NCBI GenBank assembly: GCA_013397455.1
Contig: VYZB01000723.1
Coordinates: forward strand, 222,888 to 286,887
Direction of reading: 5' to 3'
Source of the DNA: Crotophaga sulcirostris
Lineage: Eukaryota > Chordata > Aves > Cuculiformes > Crotophagidae
DNA: 64,000 bases
This document shows positions 37,961 to 51,249 of this stretch, one piece after another. Within the stretch, counting starts at the first letter, position 1. Each line of letters starts with the position of its first letter. Position numbers and translations under genes: made by a program. The notes under the pieces are model-generated. The model was not told the origin of the DNA. It was given only the letters and a program-made list of their open reading frames with translations, and searched no databases.

Positions 37961-39549
37961 GTGCCTTGAGGTCAGAGATCTACAAATACCTTGAGAAGCT
38001 GAGTGTTTGAGTTTCTCAAAGCACCATCCTGCAGCTTTGTCTCTTGTGTGGTTTTGACATGGGAAAGGTTCAGAAGTCATAGGCATGAAGATGCTTGGGT
38101 AATCATTGAGCACCCCTATACGCTACCAGGAATTTGAAGAATATTGTGTTCTACCAGTGCTTTTGCAGAACCTTTGAAATTACTTTGTAGTCAGTTACTA
38201 GTGGCATGCTTTAGGAAATAATACAAGAATTAAGACCATTTAGCATTTTTTTTACCCATCAGAGTGATGAAACAGCGAGCATTCTCAGCAAGTTTGAGGA
38301 TCCATACATACCTGTGTGGAGATTTCCAGTGAGCATTTACTGTTAGCTGTAAGCACATCCAAAGTGAGAGGTGGATGGATGGGGGTGATGGGAATGTGAA
38401 TGGAGTGGGTGGGGAGAAGCGTTGTTTGAGCTACAAGAGCTGAGGCAAACCAACCACACGTTTGCCCAAACAAATGACCCAAATTCAGTCTCCCAGGCAA
38501 TTTTTCAGTACTCCTAAAATCAAAATGTGAACCTTGTTAGAATATGTTTGTGAGCAGGACAGTAATCTTAGTGCCATCCAGTGGCACTGGTTGGATGTCA
38601 GAAAAGAGGAAAATTGCACAAAGTCTATCTATTTGTTCGAGTTCCCCAGCTCCTTATCCTAGTATTGTCCAAAAAGTTTGACATGCAAATAGACAACCTC
38701 TCATATCAAGCTGAGACACTGATTTTATTTCAGAGTTGTGCAAGTTTGAGAACTCAGTGGCTTTCCAGAAATCAAGCTTACCCGACTAGAACTTCCACAC
38801 TCAATTTATAACAAAAGTTACAAACTGAATACATGCCAAATATTTCCCTCTACAAATGAATGGTTAGTGATTTACACATAATTTTTAAAAAGTGACAAGT
38901 GATTGCATCATACAAGTTTTCTATTCAATGAGTAGGGTTTTTTTCCTTGGAGGTGGGTATCTTTCTACTGGAGGTTTGTATGCATATGAGCATATAATGA
39001 GTTCCTTAGAGGAACTACTAAGGACACTTTTCCCCTAGGTTTCTCTGTCATATTGGCAATCTTGATAACAAGGCCTGATTTAATATGTCCTTCTTTGGTT
39101 CAGATATCAAAGACTTTCCTTACATCAGATGATGGATCCTTTGATCTTTTAATTAGCCCAAGTTCTACTATTCTATTTAGTAAAAACAAATGTTAATCCT
39201 TTAGTGATTACTGTCAAGATGTTCAGAACAATGCACATTGCTGCAACACAAGGATCGAAAAGGGAGTCTACCCATAACAGAGCTAAACAGAGCTGTCACT
39301 GCATAATGCCAACATAAAACCTTTGTGAGATCAGTGGAGGCTACTTTTAAAGCCCTCTACATACTGCCTTCATAATTTTCACACCAGTCCTTAGCACTTT
39401 CAAAACAGTCTTTTCGATCTGACTTAAACGGGTGGGAATAGCAGAAGCCTGTTTTCAATTGTGGCTTTTCTGGGCTACAAAAGATGCTACCCAAATATGA
39501 ATAATTTCCTTAAATCTAGCTAACTGAGCATAAGTTCAGAATGTCTTAC

Positions 39550-39633
39550 CCAAATATTCACCTTCTGTGTTCAGGGGTATTTCCATCTCGTGAGCCACTG
39601 GAATGCAGCTGCCACAGACCTTTACCATTATGG
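39550..39633 (-). CDS. Candidate internal exon, unidentified
   Basis: A pyrimidine-rich tract ending CATTCTGGGAACAG precedes 84 bp on the - strand, ending at TTTGG|GTAAGAC. The open phase gives IMVKVCGSCIPVAHEMEIPL then NTEGEYL, entered and left in phase 1. Upstream on the same strand, the candidate at 42194-42270 leaves in phase 1, so the two would splice in frame through a Pro codon. Family unknown. Confidence 0.27.
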
Positions 39634-42193
39634 CTGTTCCCAGAATGAAACGGTGAGGAAAGCAGGAGAAATTGCTTATTTAGCTGCAAATTAAGAATTT
39701 AGTAAAATACAATTCCTCAGTGTAATCAGACAAAAAAAGTAATTCAGGAATTATGTAGACCTTACAATGCAAGATTAGCAAACTGTTCACCTTGAGGCTG
39801 CTTTTTCATAGCAGAGTCACAGCATGGCAAGCTGCCATACAAGGGAGCAATGCTGGCAACTTCCCTTCCTCCTGTGCCTTGGAATGGGATACTCAAATCG
39901 ATTACCCAAAACCATATGGTGACAGAAGCTTGCTGGCAGACTTCATTAAGCAATCCCCAACAGGATGTCCACCTCAGCACTTCACACAACCAAGAGAGAA
40001 ACAGAAGATAGCTGATATTATCTTACAGTATGCACCTCTGAAAAGACTGTATTAAAGCTGCAGGTACACTGTGTTGTAACATATATAGATATTACGTACC
40101 TGTATATGGCTTACTCTATTCTGATCTAGAAGGCTGCATTATTAGTGCTTATTTTTAAGGAGTATACTTTAGTTACGGTTTCAGTTATGGCATTTCAATT
40201 TATTTAACATGTCCTGTTGGGTCAAAAGGGACTGAACTGTGGTCAAAATTGCACTTAATTTTGCTTTGCCATGGTTACTTTAGCAGGTAATGACAAAATT
40301 TTTCATTTCCTAAGATTATGAGATTGTTGATTTTCAATGAGAATAGCTATATATCAGGCAAAAATCAAAGAGGAACGACAGTAAATTTGCCTCCAACTTT
40401 GTGCCATAGCACTTGCTCTCTGATGCCCTTTTTTGAAGCAAGTATTTCTGCCTCTGTCCAGTCTCAAAAGACCAAATCCTGGAGTATTTGTAATTCCAAT
40501 AGGTAAGGATCTGTTTCAAACTCTTTACATCTTTGGAAAATGGGTTTCTGCATAAAGTCATGTTCTCTAGTGTGTTTGTTATCCTTACCACAGTGCAATG
40601 AACAGTTTTTCTCTCTTTGACATTCATTTTTCCTTGACTAGTTGTTGGATCTAGGGACAGCTTGAGACTGAATGCTGAGCAGCTTTCTCACAGGTCAGCT
40701 GAGCTGTCAGCAGAGACAGACTGAAAGATACAGGTAAAAGCAAGGTCTTATTTTGGATTGCTCTGCTATCAGCCCTTTCTGTCTATGGTCTGGCAACTCT
40801 CTTTTTTAAGTGCCTGTGCCATGCTCAACATATTCTAGTCAAGAATTCTACTGCCAACATTATTTGGTATTGCTGTAAATAGCATTCCCCTTCCCCTTGC
40901 CAAACTCTTCTCCACCACGTTATTAACAAGAGTATGCTCTGCATCAAGTAATGCTGTACCTTCATTCTCCTTTCCATTCCCCCCACCAGGAAATGGCTGC
41001 CTGAAGAAATTACGTCTTAAAATAACCTATTTATTTTCATTGATCTTAATGTTGGTTTAGCACGTGAAAGATTTTTTTTAAAGGGAGCTGTGGAGCTGAA
41101 CTTTAATGGGCATCTGTGCTGTAGATGTCTGGTATGTTTTTCACACAGCGTTGGGTGGTATTCTCCATCAAATCCAGACATAACCTGCATGTTATCCACT
41201 AAGTGGATGAAGACCTAGCGACAACTCTCAAAATGTAACTGTAAAGAGGAACTCAGCTTCCAGTGGGACAAGAACCACTCCCAATGCCATTGAGTATGTC
41301 CCCAGTGAATTGAAAGAACACAACTACCATAGAAAAGAATCAAACAGCACATGACCCTTGCGTCTAGTAGATGGAGGCAAAAGGAGGTCCCATAATTGAA
41401 AGTGAAGCTGGGCAAATTCAAACTTAAAATTACGTACACATTTTTATCTGTCTTGATAATTAATTAATGAAGTGTATATGAATAGTTATGGTGAATGCTA
41501 AAATACACCAGATCAGGAAGAAAGTGTGGAGGATTCATATAGCCTTCCTTCCCTGGGAAGGCGCATTGGTTGATCACAAAGGTCTGTCTTAACCTTCAAA
41601 CTGCAGATGGACCAGGAGGGGAAATGGGAGGAAAACTGTTCTTCTGTCACAAGGACATGTGTTGCACTGAACTATGCTGCTACAAATACTGTGGTCTCCA
41701 CCATGCACATTACAGTGAGTCCTGGTTTGAGTCTGCATTTGAGATAAAGGAGTATTTGATGTGTTCTGCTGAGCCAGTCAGAACTGCATGGGAGATAAAT
41801 AGGTGATCATTTGTGATTAACAATAAGGCTTGCTCCTGTAAGAACATAGTGCTATAAATCTTGCATTTGGATTTGGAAAAGTGAATGTTAGAAATCTTCC
41901 CTTCCTCTTTTGTTGTACAGATATTTACAACAAAGTGCTTAGCATGAATTTCTGAGATCCTGACACCTTATCATAAAGCACAGCTTGCTCCTTCTTGGTC
42001 TTTGAAAAGGCAGAAATGGTGAAAAATTGCACAAAAATATGTTTAGATTAGTGATGGGAAAACTGTCAGTGGCTTTCAAAACTTCAGATGAGTTGTAAAT
42101 GTTTATTCGCTGTTTGTGAAATCAAATGTCGTTCTTCCAACAAAACAGCTTAGAAAACAGTGCATACATTCTTTAGGGTAGATACGAACTTAC

Positions 42194-42270
42194 GTCTGTT
42201 CACTGGAATTGCCACCCGCCCAAAGTAAAGGAAACCCAGAGATCTCTGAATCCCACTGCAATGCCTGTCT
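42194..42270 (-). CDS. Candidate internal exon, unidentified
   Basis: 77 bp on the - strand lie between an acceptor-like tract (TCATGTCCCTTTCTCTGAAATTGAG) and a strong donor, GAC|GTAAGTTC. The open phase reads DRHCSGIQRSLGFLYFGRVA then IPVNR, exiting in phase 1. The acceptor is imperfect because the tract is interrupted. A second frame is also open, so coding potential is uncertain. Confidence 0.22.
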
Positions 42271-45200
42271 CTCAATTTCAGAGAAAGGGACATGAGAGTC
42301 TGATCAACTTTTTTGTAGTTGTAAAGCCAGAAATAGTGGATATGAAAGCAGACTTGCCTTCATTCTTCTATTTGTTTTGATTTTGATTAGGTTATATCTA
42401 GGTTTTCCAGATTCTTTCAAAAGATTTTACCTTCAAAGTGCATGAATTGTTTTCCCTCTTGTGCTCTGAAACACAAGGACTTCCGGTGTTGGAAAGACAG
42501 TCAGTGTGTCTACCACAACAGATAAGAATTTATATCTTCCTGTGCAACATCCCTGGCTGAACCTGGGTCTGAGAATAAGTGATGGGAGCTGGGAAATTGA
42601 AAGGTAGCAAAGAAAAAGATAAGTCTAGTTATCCAGCTGGTTAAGCACTCTTCTTGTTCTGATCCAGTCCAAGGTGCCTCCTCCCTCTGGCAATAAAGCC
42701 ATGCTGTTCTCCAGCTCTCAGATCAGACCCTGGGTTGGAGCTCTTTCAAAGGACTGGCAGTGCTTGCGCCTCTCTTTCCCTTCTAACCAGCTCCCCTTAG
42801 AGCTAACTCTCATTTTACCCAGAACAAAAAGCAATGCAGAGAGAAACAGGTCTCAAAACTATAAGATATCTATTCCAAACTTTTGCCTTCTCAGCTGATA
42901 TTTCAGTCTTCCACTGAGGGATCCTGGTAAGTCTGTGCATCCTATAGATTTCTCAGGTTGGGGTTGTACCTCTGTTTCATCCACTTCCAAATACAGATGA
43001 CTTTTGCTCTTTGGGGAATGACCTTTGAATCAAACTCAGACTTTTAATCTCCTTTCATGTACGATAAGTTGCTTTGTAGCTGCTCACATTAGTTTGTTAA
43101 CTCACAGCATCAAAAAATAAATGTGTATTAGATCTGTGAAGAAGGGAACAGGTATAGGAGCTTCAGAGTTTTGTCTGGTGCATGCTGAAAACCTCCACAG
43201 CATTCATGTTTTTTATGTAAAACAAGCTAGTATGATATTTATTAACACAGTTTCAGTGTCCAGTAAAGAGTTTGCTGGGATCCCGGCTCTACATATTCAG
43301 CCATCGTTTCACCTCACTCAATTATATAGCTAGGGCAAAGGGACCTGTAGCAGCAGGCAATTACCAACAGGGGTGCAAGAAAGGAATCTGGATCTGTTTC
43401 CTTTCCTGTGCTTTGCCAGCTAGCTTTTAATATGAGCGTCATTTAGCCTCTGAATAGAAAGTAAGTTGTGCTTCTCTGCTGCGTTGGTTCATTGTGCTAT
43501 CTGGTTTCCAGGGGAATGGATGAATGGCAGAAGGGAAATAAAGCATTTTCTGTATCACATACCTTCAGTAATGTCATAAGTCATATGTGGAAGACCTGTT
43601 GCTCAGAGAATATAAAAGGATCATGCTACTTTCAGAGGGACCCACAGTCCAATCTGTTCCTCTCTGCAGAGAAGCCGCTTATGGAGCTGTGGCTCATCAT
43701 GATATAAAGCACTGTTTCCTCCTACTAATACAGAATATTCCTAATTTTATACTCCTTCCTCCTTTTTACTCAATTGACCAGTCAGTGCTTGTCTTTCCAT
43801 CTCTCCACTTCCAGACTGGGAGTCACACTGAGTCTTTCACTGAGGTTCAGCAGAAGGCCTAAGCAGATCCAATTGGGGCATAAACATGAGGAATTTATAG
43901 TAGGACTTGGAAGGCAAGTCAGAGTTCAGATGCCCACCTCTGGAACAAACTGCTAATCAAAGTCCTAAAGCTTCCGGCCTTATGTTCAACTGCATGTGGC
44001 ATGTGGGAGTGTAGCATTCAGCAATGACAGCGCTGCTTATCCATTCTGGCAGATTTGGAGCTTGCTCCTCCTACTGCACTTACGCTGAAGCTTGTACTGT
44101 TCAAAATGAGACAGAAAATCAGAAATTGAACAGCTGCTGACTTACACATCACTGGTGCTCAGTGTGGGGTATACTATCCATCCTGCATCACACTATTTTC
44201 TACCTCCAAATGCACATAGACGAGTGGCAAGAAAAGATGCCTTCAGCTGTAATGGAAAAACTCCCCCAAATGTGGGATGATTGGCCTCTGTTTTGCTGTG
44301 CTTCAACAGGACTGTCTAATGTGGCTCTGGCGCTCCAGTCCAGGAGAATAAACTGAATTAATACATCACTTAATAATAGTAAAGATGTGCACTAGTTAAT
44401 TAGAAAGACATCACTGTTCAGCAGAAATCCTTTCTGAATGCAGCACTGGTTTAAGAAACACACCTGAATGAAGAGGTTTTACACGAGAGAAATGCTAACA
44501 GAAGTGGCAGTAGGGTGAAATATCGGAGAAATTTAAGCTGCCTGTGCTTTGGATTATTGGTGTTGGTAGTTAGGGTACAAGCCAGTCAAACCTCAAGTAC
44601 ATCCATGCACGATGAACGGCATTGTTTGCCACTATGCAGAATACACAAGTGGTGCTATTATACCAAGCCATAAAACTGAACACAACAAGAAGCACTCATT
44701 TCCAAGGAGGAGCCTCAGTTCATAGTGCTGTAGGTGTTCAGAGGTTTTGTTTTGCTCTTTTACCCAAGAAATCTAAACTGGGGTCAAGAGATAGGCAAGA
44801 GCTGCCTTGCAATACTAAGCTCAGAATTAACCTGACAACTAACAAAAAATCTCTCTACAAAAAAATACAGATGCTTTTCTCCAGTATTACATGCTGTTGT
44901 GTTGTTCAGCCTTTGGAGGTATGAGTTATCTATGTCATGCTGCTAAGTATCTAAGTATCTACATTTGCACCCCAATAGAACACTCGGACAGCCAATTTCC
45001 CAGGCATGTATGAATCAGTCTTGAAGGTCTGGTCACAAAAATGCTCTTACGTGCATTCCTTTGCAATGATGAACACTTCCCTAGTAGTATGAGGTCAGGG
45101 AGTTGTGCTTCAGCCTTTTAGCTACTGACAGTGGCCGCATGCAACCTGGTGTGAAAGAAGTTCTAGCGACAGAAGGGACTGGTGTTTGACAGGGAGTTTT

Positions 45201-46789
45201 TTTTGTGGGAGACTGGGGATAGATGGACAGCTGTGAATGGAGGCAAGTTTTGCCTCACCACTGGGACTGGGACATTGGTCTAGACCTTAGTTAAGGGAAC
45301 GGAGACAGCTTCTACCTAGTGGTCTCCTTCCCACCACACTTATCTGACTGTGATCTGTGCAAACTACGCACAGGCAGTCATATATTGGCCTTGCATGGAC
45401 TCCATTCTGACCAGCTTATATATGCAGAAATGCTGTGCTCAAAGGGCATAGGGTGTGAGCTTCCCGAGCTAAATGGAAGGCAAAGGAATAAGAAACAGCC
45501 TTTTGAATAGCTTAGCAAGTTTGTTTGTCATCCCTCTGAATGACATGCTTCCCTTTTCCGTGTTTTTTTCTTTTGGTGAAACTAAAAAAATATATGGCCT
45601 GAGCACTCCTAGCATGAAAAAGCACATCACTGTTTCATACCTTCTGATTTCAGGTAAGCATGTCCTTTACACAAAGCTCGTATTGATGCTTTACTGATGC
45701 ATTTAGAAGTGGAGGGAAATATCATACAAAGGGTGATTTACTCATGTCAAAAACTATCAGAGGAGTACAGCTGTGGGACCTATGTACCATTTGGGTAGAT
45801 ACTCCTTCTCCTGCACACTGTCATTCCTTGTCCATTCCTAATGATACCAAGAATTGCAGAATAGCTTACATATATGCTAATTCACTTCCTTGGGGTATCT
45901 TCTTTTGGCCTGCTATTTAAAGGTACTCATTAGTTGTGCAGTAGTACACAATCTGGGCTGCTTTCCTCTGGATTGTTTATCACAGTTCCTGTTAGAGAGC
46001 AAAAGGATGACGGATGTTCTCTATTGGAGGTATTAGTGCTCAGACACTTGAGAAGCATCTCAGTCACAAAGAAAACATGTTTTCTTAGCAGACAGTACCA
46101 GGTTTGTGGAAACCTGTTCTTCATTCTTATCACCAGATGGTGCTCAAGTGCTGGACAAGTTCTGCCTCAGTCAGCTGCTGAAGCACCGTAATCTGGAGCT
46201 TTGGACTGTCCTCCTATTAGATGAACTTCATTAAGATAATTTGCACTTCTGGTTGCCTCTGGCTCAGACCCTTCTTTGGCAAGGGTTAGTGACCCCTCAG
46301 CCTGCTTGTCAGAAACAGTTTTCCCATTGAATTGGTTAGCTTGTAGAATTTATACAGAATGATAGCAGGTGTGGCTGTCACTTCTGTTGCTTCCAAAATG
46401 AGCATTTCTAGCTTGATCTAGTCATGCTTCAAGTCTCTTCTGCTCACCAGATCTCATTCTTGAGCATGGCAGGCTTCTGTCATGATTAATTGCTTCTTCA
46501 TCAAAGATATCAAAGCCTTCCTTTGGTCTGGAGTTCTGTTAAAGCACTTCCAGCTAGACTGAAGACCAGTTGGGCAGACAATGTTTGACATTCTTGGGGT
46601 GACTTCAGGATGCTTTTATTTTCATGTGGAGGATTTGAACTTCAGAGGAAATCAGTCAATCCCACATCATTGTCATTCCCCTCACAGTACACAAACCTGG
46701 GGGAACAACAGTCAGGTGAACTCAGACTTGAAAAAGGGACAACTGCGTAGGGGAGTTCAGATAGTTCTAGTACCCTGGGTTTCTTCTGA

Positions 46790-47493
46790 ACACCATTAGG
46801 CATCCTCTGGATTGTTGGATATTGTTTGTCACAGTGGAAAAGCTGCTCTCCTGCTCCTGGCATGGCCCCACAGAATATTGTTATTTGCTTTGCTGAGTAG
46901 AGATTGAAATTTTGAGAGAATCTGTTTCCTGATCCTAGGAGTTTCCCAGTGGGATGATGCTCTGCTCAACAGAGTGGAATGGATTATTTCCCAGACGCAT
47001 AGGAATGGGCATGCCATAGGATGCAAAATGATCCTATGAGGCCCATGGAATAGTCTCATCAGAGGGAGAAAGTTCTCCCTTTTCTGTTGTGCAATAGACC
47101 TCCTGCCCAGGTGGATTATTAGGGAGATACTGGTGATTTTCGTACTGTCTGTCTGGACTAAGTTCAAGATCTGATGAGAACTGCCTGAACATCCACACTG
47201 CTTCTCCAGAGAAGGAGTTGGGTCCACCAGAACTGACTGGGTCATTTTCACAGAAGGGTTTCTCCTGCCTCTGACTCAAATCAGCAGCGTAGGAGGGTTT
47301 TCTGCACAGTCCTCTTGGACTTAGAAGAGGAACACTCTCCTATGCACAGCCTCTTAGATAAAGTGCACTTACCCTCTGAACATAAGGATGTCTCTCTGGA
47401 TGGTGTCTATGTAAGGGGCTCAATGAGTGCAGCAGCAACTCCTGCTATGGTGCCCATCCACTATGAAATAGGTGTTCTGCTGGTTGTCCCATG
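46790..47493 (-). pseudogene. Eroded coding-like block, one frame with several stops, unidentified
   Basis: On the - strand, an acceptor (CTTCCTTCTCCTGGTTGAGCAG) opens at 47493. One frame then runs about 230 codons without an evident frameshift but with stop codons, mostly TAG plus a TAA. Each sits where a Gln codon would fit the local text. The longest clean part contains SQRQEKPFCENDPVSSGGPN and YENHQYLPNNPPGQEVYC, a Ser/Pro/Asn/Gln-rich disordered-looking protein. A competing frame at 46829-47251 is open for 140 codons, so the true frame is not settled. It could be the large last exon of a dead gene or chance. Confidence 0.22.
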
Positions 47494-48027
47494 CTGCTCA
47501 ACCAGGAGAAGGAAGATACTGCCTTTCAGAGTACAAAGGCTAGATTTTACATTCTCCCAGTCATACAGGAGAGTTTCTGACTCAGATGGACGGTTCTTGG
47601 TACTTAGCAAGAATCCTTTGCAGCTTGGCAGACAGGTTGTCTGCATCCTGGAATTGGGAAACCTACCAACATTTTCACTTGTAAGGTGTACGATTTCCTT
47701 TTGATCTCTGAGTTTCAAATGAGGGCCTGGTTAATTTTGGGGGGGAGGGAAGTTTCTTTGCTTGTGGCTGGTGTTATTGTCTCTAGGACAGCATGTTTTC
47801 CCAGTTGCCATTAGGAAAGACTTTGTCTTTCCGGCCTGGCAGTTTGTCCTTTCACTGCTGAAATCTCCCTTGCCACTCAGGCAGACTGTAGGAGAATGGG
47901 GGATGATACTTCCATTCTGGAGGCCTTTTGCTAGTCTGGATGAAAGATGGAACTTTTTCTAAACCCTCCAGTTTTATGATATGCTAAGCTTTGTGGGTGC
48001 CTTAACAGGTTATTGAGAGGTGCTTAC

Positions 48028-48485
48028 CTTTGTGCCCTCCTGATGGTGCTATCTTCGGTAGCCACAGGAGTATTCTCTGTGGCCAAGCACATAATGCCTG
48101 AAGGTTTCTCTGCCCAGCTTTCGTGGGAAGCTGGGGTTTGGCACGGTTGCTCCAGCGACCAGGATGGCCGGGTGGTACTGCATCCTTGACAGACTCCCCT
48201 TGGGTGGAGACATTTGCTATAGGAGAAGGAGCCACCATGTTCTTTACAGGCAGCTTGCTCATGTTCTGAGGATCAGCCATAGGCTGAAACAGGTGCTAGA
48301 AATGGGGAAGTAGGGAATTGGCTGTTCTTAAGAGAGAGGTAGGGTTGGAGGCATTTGTAGGATGATGTCATAGGGGTTTCTGCTCCTGGAGCTTGTTTCT
48401 CAGGCTTGGGTGCATCATATTTGTTTTCAAACTCTTCCTCAGAACAATATGAAGGCCTTTGAAAGACATATTCAAAATAAAAGTT
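48028..48485 (-). pseudogene. Candidate 458 bp exon with one in-frame stop, unidentified
   Basis: The splice sites are good: CTTTCCTTTCCCTTGCCAG|AAC at the 5' end and CACAAAG|GTAAGC at the 3' end. Phase 0 translation runs 152 codons (NFYFEYVFQRPSYCSEEEFE at the start, LATENTPVATEDSTIRRAQ at the end) with a single TGA near 48272-48277 after VSAYG. An alternative reading shifts frame at that point and stays open to the donor (ADPQNMSKLPVKN onward). The exit phase 2 matches the acceptor phase at 47493, so the two would join in one frame. A single nonsense change in an otherwise open 458 bp exon suggests a decayed gene. Identity unknown. Confidence 0.3.
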
Positions 48486-50847
48486 CTGGCAAGGGAAAGG
48501 AAAGGACAAGACGACATTTGCAATCAAGTAATCACAGAGTTATAACACCTTTTGCATTCACATCTCAGACTTGTTTTAGCTATGGATGACTGTGATTTTA
48601 CTGGGAAAAGGTTCTGGATAGCTGTGAGCCTTGGGAAAGGAAAATAATTAGGCTGCATGTCTATAGAGCACCGTGGGCCAAATAAGTCAGCTCCTGAATT
48701 GGAAGCATGAAGCAATGTCAAAGCTACAACCTGCAAAGCCAGAATCCCTGCTAGTACAGCCAGCCTGCATCTGAGGCCCCAGAGGAAATCTTTGTAGGGT
48801 ACTAGGTTGTGCCCTCTAGGCACACCAGCTCATTGAGGACACATTGAATGGAGCCAGCCATTTCTTGACCAGACAGTAGCTGAAGTCCCTCACTTCACAC
48901 TTGAGAACAATAGAATAGATCTGGGAACAATAAAGAAATTTCCACACCCCAGCCCTGTTCAGTACAATGAAAATCTCTCACACACATGCTGAGAGCAATG
49001 GAAGCATCCCAGTCCCAAAGAGGTTTGGGAAATATGTCTTTTAATCTCAAATATCTTGGCAAATGACATCATCAAAGCTTCAGCACCTTGATTTGGCTCC
49101 TACACTCTTCCTGTCTTGCTACCTCACAGACGGCATTGAACTAGCTGGCCAAGTCATAGCGTACAAAATAAAATAAAACATACCTCTTTGTTGTGTCTCC
49201 TCATGTTTTCAAGACCACACCATCTTAGCTACATGCAGTCACCTAATAAGGAAGCAGAACTGACTCAGTGCTCTTGTGGTACAACTAAACAAGGATCCAA
49301 GGAGATGACTTCATAGGCTTTAAGTCACACAATAAAAATACAAACATTACTCTCCAACCTAGACAACTCTTGGTTGATGAATAGGCTGAACTCCAGGATT
49401 TTGATAAATGAGTAAAGTCCTCCCTGGAAAGTTAGGAACACTGAAATATGGAGGTAATTCATGGAAGCTCAAATTTCATGTAATTGCCTGGCTGTAAGAA
49501 CAGGGATTTTCCAGAACAGCTTTCATCTCAAGTTATATGGTAAAACTGATCACAGCAACATCGCACAGACTGTAGATCAACACAAAGAGCCAATAACAAA
49601 TATCATTCATGTGTTGTAAAGTCAAAGAAGTCAGCATGAGACGTTTGCAGATCCAGAATTCCACCTGAGTGTGGTGCATATGAGCTCAGCTTTCCAGGCT
49701 TGCTCCGAAATATGACATTTTCACGTCTTAAGGGCTAAAGTCTTCCAAAGAACTGGTATTGGCAAAGAGGAAATGCAACTACAAATACTTAGAGGAGAGA
49801 AGGGAGTACTGCTCTTCCCAGCTCCATCTTCCTCCTGCTCTTCCTAGACACCTTAATTATTTGGTTCCAAAAGCTGCTACTTGAAGGAAAATGCCAATCA
49901 GCGCAAAATTCGTTGTGCCTTCAGAAAAGCTGGTAACACTATAATGTGGAAATGAACGGCAAGGAATTGGGGACAAAGTGAAGAAGAAGCATAGAAAAAC
50001 TGCTGGAGTAAGAAAAATGAGGAATCCTTGCAACCTCATGAGATTGATTGTATGCCAGGTGACAAGTCATTCTTCTATGGAGTAGAAAGTCTTTCTAAAC
50101 CTTCCTCTGAAACACTGCTGTTGGAATCTGAAGATGTCATGGGGTAGTAAAGCAGTTGGAGGGTTGCTGTGTCCTTTTCTTCTACCTTCTGCATAAAGGC
50201 ATTCTGTAGCCTTACTCTACTATCTCTCCTTCGTCATTGCTGATGAGAGTTCTCCAAATCCTGGAGACATTTGCTGGGGAGAGAGAAAAGCAATGCTCTG
50301 AGGATACCAACACTGAACAGGTTATCAAAGTCCCTATAAAACACACAGGCAGTAGATGTCAGGTCATCAGCTTGTACCAAATGAAATGTAATACCTCTTC
50401 TTCCACCCAGGACCCAAGTGGTTCTGGAGCAACCAGCAGACCTCAATCCTCACTCTGCATGCAGTACTGCACAGGACATTTTCATACTTGGACAACTTGA
50501 AGAGTTTGTGGGTGTACTATGGGAGAGGGATGGATCTGTTGGCATTAAGTGGTGTCAGGCCATCATGCAAGAAAAAAGCCCTGTGGGAGAAAGTGAGGAT
50601 CTGATACTTGGCCTCCACACAGTTACTGCAACAGTTTGAGGTGTCATAATTCAAAATTGACTCATAAACAGATGGAAGAGCCTGTCGTGGTGCTTAGATG
50701 GTATGCTCTGGCCCTGATACCAGATCTAAGGAATGCAAAGGCTCAGAGCAGTGTTTCTTCCTTCACAGCAGAAGTGATGGGAGGTGCATAGGAGGTAGTT
50801 TATTACAGACTGTAAACAGACTTTTCAGAGACTTCTACATGACCAAA
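48486..50847. other. Non-coding stretch
   Basis: No repeat recognised. A 45 bp phase-0 open segment ending at AAAGAG|GTATGT on the - strand (near 49178-49222) could precede the exon at 48028-48485, but its acceptor is weak. Confidence 0.45.
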
Positions 50848-51249
50848 CAAGGCTTATGAGAGGTGGCTGAGGGAACTGGGGTTGTTAATGCTAGAGAAAA
50901 GGAAGCTGAGGAGAGACCTTATCACTGTCTACAACTACCTGAAAGGAGGTTGTGGCGAGGTGGGTATTGGTCTCTTCTCTGAAGGGACAGGCGATAGGAC
51001 AAGAGGAAATGGCCTTAGGTTGCAATGGAGGGTGGTTCAGATTAGATATCAGGAAAATTTTCATCACTGAAAGGGGTATCAGTCACTGGCACAGCTGCCC
51101 AGGGAGGTGGTTGAATCATCATCCCTGGAGCTATTTAATAGATGGGTAGATGAGGTGCTCAGGGATATGGTTTAGTAGTGGACAGTTACAGTTGTACTCA
51201 ATGATCTCAAAGGTCTTTCCAACCAAGCGATTCTATGATTGTATGATTC
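50848..51249 (+). mobile_element. CR1 LINE 3' end, short 5'-truncated copy
   Basis: Begins at ACAAGGCTTATGAG and reads the ORF2 C-terminus (WLRELGLLMLEKRKLRRDLI then [13 protein letters not shown]) with later frame changes. The 3' UTR block ACTCAATGATCTCAAAGG and a tail of ATTCTATG/ATTGTATG units at 51230-51249 follow. It is about 0.4 kb and is closest in tail type to 7526-8720 and 18081-19341. Confidence 0.92.

Larger units (their letters stand above)
37961..46789. other. Non-coding stretch with two phase-compatible candidate exons
   Basis: AT-rich, free of recognised transposons. Candidate - strand exons are at 39550-39633 and 42194-42270. Other open frames are under 100 codons and unsupported. 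Confidence 0.5.

Noticed and set aside
44086..44098. 13 bp microexon between good acceptor and donor on the - strand
   Set aside because: Too short to evaluate. Such AG/GT pairs are expected by chance in 64 kb.
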